From Priapulus caudatus (Eukaryota; Priapulida; Priapulimorpha; Priapulimorphida; Priapulidae): 54,130 nt of DNA. The notes beneath the pieces were generated by a model that saw only the letters and a list, made by a program, of their open reading frames with translations, did not search any database and was not told where the DNA came from. Where the stretch lies: assembly GCF_000485595.1 (NCBI RefSeq), contig NW_014577642.1, positions 45,740-99,869 on the forward strand. Direction: 5' to 3'. This document shows positions 10,201-22,200 of the stretch, piece after piece. Made by a program: the position numbers and the translations under genes. The number at the start of each line of letters is the position of its first letter. The stretch's first letter is position 1.

Positions 10201-13200
10201 AAATACGGGAATCGGGCCCGCGGGCCCGTTAGGATTTCGAACCCTGATAGTGTTACACAAGGAAAATGAAATATAAAAGTTTCAAAAGCTGTCAACGTCT
10301 TGCGGTAATCTGGTCGCGAACCAAAATTCACGCATGTAGAAAACTACTGGGAAACTAAGATCAACCAATTATTATTTGTGTTCTACCGCAGACGCGGTGA
10401 TTAGCGTTCACGACCTTACAGTATTCAACCTGATTACTACTATCAACAAGACACGTGGTGCCTCCGTCTTCACCCTGGACGTACAGGTAAAGCGACAACA
10501 TCAAATAATGACAAGCAAACATTCAGTAGTGTCACTCACACAGGTATTACATGGCTCCCTGAACGTGTGTGAGAAGTGATGAATACCATATATTAATTCT
10601 ATAGCTTTCGATGAGTACTGGTAATGTTTATATACCTTTCCAAACACATCTATAAGAGGTGATGATAGGTATGCCTATGAACAGTGCTCGAAATAAGCGT
10701 TGTCCGGTTGTCCGAGACAACCAGAATTTGCGCCGGACAACCTAACCAGTCTGAGACATTGCCCGGTGGACAACCAAGAAAAATGTGACGAAAAATGCAC
10801 TTTATTTATGTTTATCTCAGGGGTTCTCCAAGAGCACTTATAGCCTGGCAGCCCGCCATTAATCTATGGTGTGGGAAAGCAACGCATACCAGCTGCTATT
10901 TCCAACACTAGTATATGTCAGGTTTTACCAGCAAGTTCACCCCTACATTTTTGTATTTTTATTCCATTATTATTTTGAATTTTCCGATGGCTTTGCCCAT
11001 GCAAAACAAACAGTGGGGATTCATGTTGATCCGAAAGTTAAAAAAAAGAGAATTGTCGTAGTCAGAATGAAGGCTGTACATGTACTCAAAAGTGCCGCAA
11101 ATACTATCTCCCGCGATCTACATTTTCAAAATTTTCTGGGGGAGAACCCCCATACCCCTCGCTTGTTTTTCACCCCCTCCTTGGAATTCTAGATCCGCCA
11201 CATAACAATTACATATCTTGGGAGCAGAGAACAATGAACAAAAATGTCGCCTTTTCGCATGGCACCCAAAACAAAGATTGCAGAGAAGGTAGAGGAGCCG
11301 TAGGCTGTGAGAGGGAGGGGAGGAGGCCATTAAAATATTAAGTCATCCACTATTTTGCGGCAGTTTGTTGTTTTTTGGCCCCCTTTGTTAAAAATCCTGG
11401 CTACACCACTGTTTCTTGGTGTTTTCTGACCATATTAATTATGTAATGTGAAAATAGGAGATTTGGGGATATTTTTTGGGACAACCAGAAATTGTTGGCG
11501 GACAACCCGATTTGATGCCTGGTTGTCCGCAGGACAACACATTTTTTTTCTTATTTTGAGCACTGATGAAGATATGTCATATTCATTCATCACGGTTAGA
11601 CTGGCTACTGTTGTACAGTATTTATACATGAGATTACATAGGAATACATTACAAGGTGCTGTGGTATTTATTGTTATGCTTATGAATCTTAGGGCTGTCA
11701 ATGGTAATCAAATTATTTCGATTCGATGATTGATATATTTTTTTTCGATATTTCGATCCGATTCGATTTAATATGTAATAAAACATGAATATAGCTTTTG
11801 ATATTGATACAGAGCGCGTGAAAGTACAGTAAACTCATACATAACTTATTTGAGAATACACATTGTATGTATCTACTTATGATAACTATGAATTTTATAC
11901 ATCGCTGTGGCGTAAATGCAACATGGGCGAAGTATTTTTCCTGATATCAGCCAGATTGACCTGGCGTCGCGGCGATGGCGAAGCAGCAGACTTGCTTTTC
12001 CGGTAGACAGATTTTTATAGAGATCAGTGAGCAGGATACGCACAGAGACACATAGAACACCACAGTTATTGATTGTCTCTGTATACTTATGATTATGATC
12101 ATTATGCTTACTGTGTATGCAGAACCAAGTGTCTTGAGTGGCAACATATCCACAACGTTGCGCATGTGTGTTGCCGTGAGAAGAAAATTACCAGCTATTC
12201 TACTGGAAGAACAGAATACTCCATGAATTGCAGGTAAAAGGAATGTCTAATTAATTGCGCAACGATGATAAATGTTGATGTTATATTGTTTGTTGTATAC
12301 GAGTAGTTTAATAAAGTTATGTATCAAAATTTTGTTAGGTAACTCTAGATGCATAAATTCATACTACATGTTTATTATTTAATTTTCAGCGATATTTTAT
12401 TGTAAAATTGATAAAAACACAGCCTATAAATCAATCTTACATGTTCCTCTATCTAGTATGTTATTTGTGACCAGTATTCCACAAGGTTAGTTTACAGTGT
12501 GAGCTATTATCTGTGTATCTCTGTAGAATTTAATCCATCAAAAAAGAGAATGGGGGAGAATGCTAGTGATGCCACAATGTGATATTCAGTAAGCCCACAT
12601 ACTTTGTCCATTTCAGCCTGACTATGGGGGTACTGACGTTGCAAAGTGCATGGTGTGGTGTGGTGACTCGCTGTGTGTCGGTTTTTAAACGNNNNNNNNN
12701 NNNNNNNNNNNNNNNNCCGATTTGATGGCCCTGGGTTGTCCGCAGGACAACACATTTTTTTTCTTATTTCGAGCACTGATGAAGATATGTATATTCATTC
12801 ATCACGGTTAGACTGGCTACTGTTTGTACAGTATTTATACATGAGATTACATAGGAATACATTACAAGGTGCTGTGGTATTTATTGTTATGCTTATGAAT
12901 CTTAGGGCTGTCAATGGTAATCAAATTATTTCGATTCGATGATTGATATATTTTTTTTCGATATTTCGATCCGATTCGAATTTAATATGTAATAAAACAT
13001 GATATAGCTTTTGATATTGATACAGAGCGCGTGAAAGTAGCAGTAAAGCTCATACATAACTTATTTGAAGAATATACATGTATTGTATTTCTAGCTTATG
13101 ATAACTATGAATTTTATACATCGCTGTGGCGTAAATGCAAGCATGGGCGAAGTAATTTTCCTGAATTCAGCCAGATTGACCTGGCGTCGCGGCGATGGCG

Positions 13201-16200
13201 AAGCAGCAGACTTGCTTTTCCGGTAGACAGATTTTATTATAGAGATCAGTGAGACAGGATAGCACACTAGAGACAATAGAACACCACAGTTATTGATTGT
13301 CTCTGTATACTTTATGATTATGATCATTATGCTTACTGTGTATGCAGAACCAAGTGTCTTTGAGTGGCAACATATCCACAACGTTGCGCATGTGTGTTGC
13401 CGTGAGAAAGAAAATTACAGCTATTCCTAGCTGAAGAACAGAAACTTCCATGAATTGCAGGTAAAAGGAATGTCTAATTAATTTGCAACGATGATAAATG
13501 TTGATGTTATATTGTTTGTTGTATACAAGTAGTTTAAATAAGGTTATGTATCAAAATTTTGTTAGGTAACTCTAGATGCATAAATTCATACTACATGTTT
13601 ATTATTTAATTTTCAGCATATTTTATTGTAAAAATTGATAAAAACTACAGCCTATAAATCAATCTTACATGTTCCTCTATCTAGTATGTTATTTGTGACC
13701 AGTATTCCACAGGTTAGTTTACAGTGTGAGCATTACTGTGTATCTCTGTAGAATTTAATCCATCAAAAAAAGAGAATGGGGAGAATGCTAGTGAATGCCC
13801 CCACCACTGTGATATTCAGTAAAGCCACATACTTGTCCATTTCAGCCTGACTTGGGGGTACATGACGTTGCATAAGGCATGGTGTGGTGTGGTGAACTCG
13901 CTGTGTGTCGGTTTTTAAAACCGAGTACTCATAAATCAAGGTAGGTGTGGTTTGTAAACTTTGCGGCAAAGGGGGAAAGAAGACTCATTTATCAACACTA
14001 AAGGGGGCATGCTAAATTAAAAACCATAGGCAGCATTTGTCACATTTTTCCAACTGCAAAAATACAGATGTTTGGGTGAGTGCTTATAATTATAAGCTTT
14101 TAAAAACGATTCTGATATTACATACTGTAAGCCGCTTACAGGGCATTTAATGCGGTGGCCTGCATGTTCATCAATATGCATCGGAGCATATGAAATTTCC
14201 TAATTCAGATTTTCTATGCATAGACGGAGACAGGAATATCTGAAGGATCTGTTTCCAGATGGAAAGAAACGAGCGCACTGTACAAAACTAGAGACAAGCG
14301 GTTGCATGGAAAGGAATGATATGACGGCATATTTTTAGACTGGAAGGAAATGCCACGCAGAAGTTTGGCTCTCACCTGTCTGAATGGCCGATAGCTCTAG
14401 GTACCTATTCTGCATCTGAATAATAACGTTTTTTTAGCTAACATTTTTTGTATTTTTAACCCCCCCCCCCCGGCTCCCACCCCCCCGGCATTTGGCGGCA
14501 TAGTTTTAGTAATATTCTTATCATGTAAATATGCTTAGGTTGCTCTTTGTGACAAACTCATTGTGTGTTAGCTTTTATCGAATGTGAAATGCTATGTGAT
14601 GAAACATTTGATTCAGAAATACAATGGGCACGGCGTATTTAGTGGAGTCCTTCGAAGATACGTGAGATCAGAAAACCGTTGAGTCAAGGTCGCGCTCATC
14701 CAAGTATTAGAGGCTATCAAAACCTCGGCTATGTCACAACGTGTCATAAGGCGTGAGTAACAAGGCCTACACCTAGTTTATTCGTACACAAACTGTCGGC
14801 TAACATAATATATCAAAGCTACGTTTGGCACAAGTGGCACATGTAACCGTTAGGAATAAAATCTCCCTAAGCACTATTTTGTAGCATAACCCTTTGTTAC
14901 ATTTGCTGTGATATTTTGTCTCTGATGTGGAACCAGACTCTTTTATGCTGGCTTTTGCAGCCGATCAATTAGTGATAACGGGGCAGTTGTTGAGTTTCAC
15001 TGAGCGTAAAATTCTAGCAAGGGCCGAGCATTGAAATGTTGTTACCGAGCATCTAAATTTTGAACATGGCAATCTCATATCTTCCCTGCCATGTCTCCTG
15101 AGCTTTTTAGCTCAAGCTGAAACGAAGTCAGATGCAGCTTGTAGAGTCGCATGATTGTCCGTTCGTCCGTGCATCTGTCCGTGCGTCCGTCTGTCAACAG
15201 TTGGGCACAAATTTTAACCGCTCGACGTATGGTCCGTTGATATTCGAACGTTCGGGGGATCGCGAAAGGACTCGGTTGTCGTAATTGGGGGGTCCAAAGG
15301 GTCAAAGGTCAAGATGTGTCATGTAGTGTGTGATGTACGGTGTGAGCTCTGGTAGTCAACTAAAGGAAGTTAACGAACATTTTGTTTCGGTTCGGTTGCG
15401 GTTTTCGGTTTTTGCTCTTCGTTTGGTTCATTCGGCTCGGTTATTTTCAGTAGGAAAAAATTAAAAATTGCTGAGAAAATGGGGAAATTTTCCCTCCATT
15501 TTGAATAATAATAAATAATACGCTATATTATAATGTTATAGCATTTATTGTGTTATTCATTGGCCAAGAAGAGGGGGAAGAACGGGCTTGGCATAAAATT
15601 TAAAAAGTGCTGAGCTGTTTGGCTCGCCATGTGCACGCCTCGCTAACTGAGAGTGGGTTGAATGTATTTCCCGGAACCGAAACGAAAAAAACCAACCGAA
15701 CCGAACGGGAAGTACCGCGATACAGTTGAATCGCTGTTAATGTTACACCCTAACGTATAAGCAGCAATGCTACGTGTATTGGCTGAAAGAGGGGAGACGT
15801 GTGATCTTGCAGTAAACAGCATCTACGTGTATTGCTAATGTAGTGTGTGATGTACGTGTTGATCTCTGCAGTAACAGCATCTACGTGTATTGGCTAAATG
15901 TAGTGTGTGTGATGTGCGTGTGATTCTCTGGCAGTAACAGCATCTATCGTGTATTGCTAATGTAGTGTTGTGTGATGTACGTGTGATCTCTGCAGTAACA
16001 GGCATCTACGTATATTGCTAATGTAGTCGTGTGTGATGTACGTGTGATCTGCTGCAAGTAACAAGCATCTGCTGTATTGCTAAATGTAGTGTGTGTGAAT
16101 GTACGTGTGATCTCTGCAGTAAGCAGCATCTACGTTTAATTGCTAATGCTAGTGTGTGTGATGTACGTGTGATTCTCTGTAGTAAGCAGCATCTACGTTG

Positions 16201-19200
16201 TATTGCTTAAATGAGTGTGGTGTGATTGTACGTGTGATCTCTGCAGTAACAGGCATCATACGTGTATTCTAATTGTAGTGTGTGTGATGTAGCGTGTGAC
16301 TCTGCAGTAACAGGCTCTACGTGTATTGCTAATGTAGTGTGTGTGGATGTAGACGTGTGATCTCTGCAGTAACAGCATCTACGTGTATTGCTAATGTAGT
16401 GTGTGATGTACGTGTGATCTCTGCAGTAACAGCATCTACGTGTATTGCTAATGTAGTGTGTGATGTACGTGTGATCTCTGTAGTAACAGCATCTACGTGT
16501 ATTGCTAATGTAGTGTGTGTGATGTACGTGTGATCTCTGCAGTAACAGCATCTACGTGTATTGCTAATGTAGTGTGTGTGATGTACGTGTGATCTCTGCA
16601 GTAACAGCATCTACGTGTATTGCTAATGTAGTGTGTGATGTACGTGTGATCTCTGCAGTAACAGCATCTACGTGGCGTCGACGTCGCACGTCTGGTGGCT
16701 CGTCCCCGTCCCCGTCAAGGACCAGGTGAAGCAGCTCGTCCAGCAGAAGCAGTTTGAACTCGCCCTGCAGCTCGTGGTGCGTACTGTCGTAAATTACAAT
16801 TTGAATAATAGTCTATTCAACATACTGTAAAAAAAAAAAATTTTCAATGGGGTTCTAATTTTCGTAGATTTTGTGTGTCCATCAATCCACGAATTTATGT
16901 ACCCAACGAAATATTTTGTACATATGTCAATTGCCGGTTCCGGAGCGGAGGCCCGCAAACCGACGCCTGCCGTCTGTGCGTACTAGTAATATATACTATC
17001 AGCAACCTCAAGTTAAAATGGAAAGAATTAAATCAATCTTCCTGAGTAATATGTTTTATCAATTTATATAAGTATTACCGATGCACGCGTCATTAACGGC
17101 AGGTACGAGTTCAGGTTAGTAATCTGTTTGTTGGCATTATTGTTTTTGTAAAAAAAAATTCTTGGAAGGCTTGATCCACAAATTTAAGAACCCACGAACA
17201 TGTATTTTTTATTGAAACCACGAAAATAAGTGACTTTATAGTATTATGTTGCTATATACACGATATATGCTACCTTATCAGAATATGTAGACCATGTTTA
17301 GCGTATGGCGTATGGAGTGGTCTGGTGACGTATTAGCATGTGGTGTGGGGCAGCGATAAGAGAGAGTGAGAGAGCGGTGGCGACGGAACGGAGAGCAGAT
17401 ATGTACGGAATGTCGAGATAGATTGTTGAGTGAATAAATTGTCGAGTGAATAGATGTCGAGTGGATAGATTGTCAAGTATATAGAGTGTAGACTGGATCG
17501 TCGTGTATAGAGAACCGGCACAGGCGAGTCTGGCACAAAGGTTGCATTGAGATTTTGTAACACGTACTACAGACTATGTGCCACGGACCGTGCTAACTAG
17601 AGACTGCGTTCTGGGGGGATCCAGAGGACGGTGATGACGCAAAAGATGGGCATGTCCAGGCGGTCAGGACTCGCTTGTATTTCCTGACTTTGGAACTAAT
17701 TTATCCAGTGGATAAGGAATATTTGTTCTACTTAAAATACACCAAAGTATTAAATATTGAAAAATTATCATCAAATTGCGATCTTTTCTCTAAGAAAAAA
17801 TCTGTAAGAGTCGTTCTCCAAGCCAACCTTTACTCGGCGCTCAGTGTGCAATACTCCCATTCAGAATTGTCTGGATTGTGATTGCAGGAGCTGTCTGATG
17901 AGGTGGAAGAGGAGAAGAAGGAGAGGATACATCAGATACAGACGCTGTTCGCCTTCAATCTGTTCTATCAGCATCGATTCAAGGAATCCATGGATCTGTT
18001 CATACAGCTGGACACGGGTATGTGTAGGTCCTCTCCATGGTAGTGGTGCGAAGCGTAGTGGTGGTGGTAGTGGTGTGAATGGTAGTGGTGTGAAGCGTAA
18101 GATGCTGGGTTCAAAGTCGCAGAACTGTATTTCATCAAGAAAATTAATTGGCAGAAGCAATGCAATTAGTATGGCCTCATGCTAATTAACCTGTCCACCT
18201 GAGCAAGATGATGACGTCTTATTGTAAATTGTTGCTAGGTCAATCGTGCTATACCCGTTTATACGTGTATGTCGTCCACATGTGCATGTCAAAATATTGC
18301 CTTTGCAGTATTTTGTTATTAAACATATTGCTTAGAAGACCTTATCGCAATGCTGATTGATTTGAACAGCCTCTCGATCATGCCAAGTGGATGGGTAAAT
18401 TACCATCTAACTGGCTGTTAGGGCCTTTTTACTAGTCTTGATTATTTTCTATTCTGTTTGCAGATCCGTCTCATGTTATCGGCCTCTTCCCAGGCCTGCT
18501 ACCTCCAGACTTCAGGAGTCAGCTGGAGTATCCTGAAAAGCTTCCTGAAATCGATGAGTACTGGTAATGTTTATATACCTTTCCAAACACATCTATAAGA
18601 GGTGATGATACAGATAGGTATGCCTATGAAGATATGTCATATTCATTCATCACGGTTAGACTGGCTACTGTTGTACAGTATTTATACATGAGATTACATA
18701 GGAATACATTACAAGGTGCTGTGGTATTTATTGTTATGCTTATGAATCTTAGGGCTGTCAATGGTATCAAATTATTTCGATTCGATGATTGATATATTTT
18801 TTTTCGATATTTCGATCCGATTCGATTTAATATGTAATAAAACATGATATAGCTTTTGATATTGATACAGAGCCGTGAAAGTACAGTAAACTCATACATA
18901 ACTTATTTGAGAATACATGTATTGTATTCTACTTATGATAACTATGAATTTTATACATCGCTGTGCGTAAATGCAACATGGGCGAAGTATATTTTCCTGA
19001 ATTCAGCCAGATTGACCTGGCGTCGCGGCGATGGCGAAGCAGCAGACTTGCTTTTCCGGTAGACAGATTTTATTATAGAGATCAGTGAGACAGGATACGC
19101 ACCAGAGACAATAGAACACCACAGTTATTGATTGTCTCTGTATACTTATGATTATGATCATTATGCTTACTGTGTATGCAGAACCAAGTGTCTTTGAGTG

Positions 19201-22200
19201 GCAACATATCCACAACGTTGCGCATGTGTGTTGCCGTGAGAAGAAAATTACAGCTATTCTACTGGAAGAACAGAAACTTCCATGAATTGCAGGTAAAAGG
19301 AATGTCTAATTAATTTGCAACGATGATAAATGTTGATGTTATATTGTTTGTTGTATACAGTAGTTTAATAAGGTTATGTATCAAAATTTTGTTAGGTAAC
19401 TCTAGATGCATAAATTCATACTACATGTTTATTATTTAATTTTCAGCATATTTTATTGTAAAATTGATAAAAACTACAGCCTATAAATCAATCTTACATG
19501 TTCCTCTATCTAGTATGTTATTTGTGACCAGTATTCCACAAGGTTAGTTTACAGTGTGAGCATTATCTGTGTATCTCTGTAGAATTTAATCCCATCAAAA
19601 AAGAGAATGGGGGAGAATGCTAGTGATGCCACTGTGATATTCAGTAAGCCACATACTTTGTCATTTCAGCCTGACTTGGGGGTACCTGACGTTGCAAAGT
19701 GCATGGTGTGGTGTGGTGACTCGCTGTGTGTCGGTTTTAAAACCGAGTACTTCATAATCAAGGTAGGTGTGGTTTTAACTTTGCAAAGGGGGAAAAGAAA
19801 CTAATTTATCAACAACTAGGGGCATCTAAATTAAAAACCATAGCAGCATTTGTCACATTTCCAACTGCAAAAATACAGATGTTTGGTTGAGTGGCTTATA
19901 ATATAAGCTTTTAAAAACGATTCTGATATTTTACATAGCTGTAAGCCCTTACAGGGGGATTTAATGGCGGTGGCACTGCATGTTCTCAATATGCATGGAG
20001 CATATGAAATTTCTAATCAGATTTTCTATTCCATAGACGGAGACAGGAAATCTGAAGGATCTGTTTCCGATGGGAAAGAACGAGCCACGTGTGACAAAAC
20101 TAGAGGACAAGCGGTTGGCATTGGGAAAGGATGATATGACCATATTTTTAGACTGGGAAGGAAATGCCACGCAGAAGTTTGCTCTCACCTGGTCTGATAT
20201 GCCGATAGCTCTAGGTACCTATTCTCATCTGAATAATAACGTTTTTTACTACTTTTTTTTGTATTTTTTAACGCTTTTGCATAGTTTTAGTAATATTCTT
20301 ACATGTAAAATCATGCTTAGGTTGCTCTTTGTGACAAACTCAATTTGTGTGTTTAGCTTTTATCGAATGTGAAATCTAGTGTGATGAAACATTTGATTTC
20401 AGAATACAATGCACCGTATTTAGTGGGAGTCCTTCCGAGATACGTGGAGATCAGAACCGTTGAGTCAAGGTCCCTCATCCAAAGTATAGAGCTATCAAAA
20501 CCCCGCTATGTCACAACGTGTCATAAGGCGTGAGTAACAAGCCTACACCTAGTTTATTCTGTACCACAAACTGTCCTAACATAATATATCAAGCTACGTT
20601 TGCACAAGTGCACATGTAACCGTTAGGAATAAAAATCTCCCTAAGCACTATTTTGTAGCATAACCCTTGTTACATTTCTGTGATATTTTGTCTCTGATGT
20701 GGACCAGACTCTTTCATGCTGGCTTTTGCACCGATCATTAGTGATAACGCAGTTGTTGAGTTATCACTGAGCGTAAAATTCTAGCAAGCCGAGCATTGAA
20801 TGTTGTTACCGAGGCATCTAAATTTTGAACATGCAATCTCCATATCCTCCCTCCCATGTCTCTCTGACTTTTTTTAGCTCAGCTGACGAAGTCAGATGCA
20901 GCTTGTAGAGTCGCATGATTGTCCGTTCGTCCGTGCATCTGTCCGTGCGTCCGTCTGTCAACAGTTGGGCACAAATTTTAACCGCTCGACGTACGGTCTT
21001 GATATTCGGAACGTCGGGGGGGATCGCGAAAAGGACTCGGGTTGTCGAATTTGGGGGTCAAGGGTCAAAGGTCAAGATGTGTCAATGTAGTGTGTGATGT
21101 ACGTGTGATCTCTGTAGTAACTAGGAGTGTAACGATACATTTTGTTTCGGTTCGGTTCGGTTTTCGGTTTTTGCTCTTCGGTTTGGTTCATTCGGCTCGG
21201 TTATTTTCAGTAGGAAAAAATTAAAAATGCTGAGAAGATGGGGAAATTTTCCCTCCATTTTGAATAATAATAATAATACCTAATATTATAATGTTATACA
21301 TTTATTGTGTTATTCATTGGCCAAAAGAAGAGGGACGGGGCTTGGCGTAAGTGCTGAGCTGTTTGCTCGCCATGTGCACCCTCCTAACTGAGAGTGGGTT
21401 GAATGTATTTCCCGGAACCGAAACGAAAAAAACCAACCGAAAACCGAACCGAACGGGAAGTACCGCGATACAGTTGAATCGCTGTTAATTGTTACACCCC
21501 TAGTAGTAACAGCATTGCTAATGTAGTGTGTGATGTACGTGTGATCTCTGTAGTAACAGCATCTACGTGTATGCTAATGTAAGTGTGTGTGATGTACGTG
21601 TGATCTCTGCAGTACACAGCATCTACGTGTATTGCTAATGTGTAGGTGTGTGTGATGTAACGTGTGATCTCTGCAGTAACAGCATCTACGTGTATTGCTA
21701 ATGTGTGTGTGTGTGTGCATGGTTACGTGTGCATCTCTGGCCAGTAACAGCATCTACGTGGGCGTCGACGTCGCACGTCTGTGTGCTCGTCCCGTCCCGT
21801 CAAGGACCAGGTGAAGCAGCTCGTCCAGCAGAAGCAGTTTGAACTCGCCCTGCAGCTCGTGGTGCGTACTGTCGTAAATTCACAATTTGAATATATCTAT
21901 TCAACAGTACTGTAAAAATCTTTTTCTGGGTCTAATTTTCGTGGATTTTTGTGTGTCCATACAATCCACGAATTTATGTACCGCCACGAAATAATATTCT
22001 GTCGTTATGTCAATTGCCGGTTCCGGAGTGGAGGCCCGCAATCGACGCCTGCCGTCTGTGCATACTAGTAATATATGCTATCAACAATCTCAACATTATG
22101 CTCGGTGTATAATGTACACATTGTAAACAATGTTCAGTGTGCGATTCATACTACAGCGTTATTTTAATTGTTTTTTTTTAAGTTAAAATGGAAAGAATTA

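Noticed and set aside
16207-16610. 114- and 93-residue repeat proteins on the minus strand
   Set aside because: They are frames through the exon 9 acceptor minisatellite, without start context or splice support.
15760-16658. CRISPR-like array of direct repeats
   Set aside because: Units are contiguous with no unique spacers, the host is eukaryotic, and the unit is plainly derived from the adjacent VPS39 acceptor.
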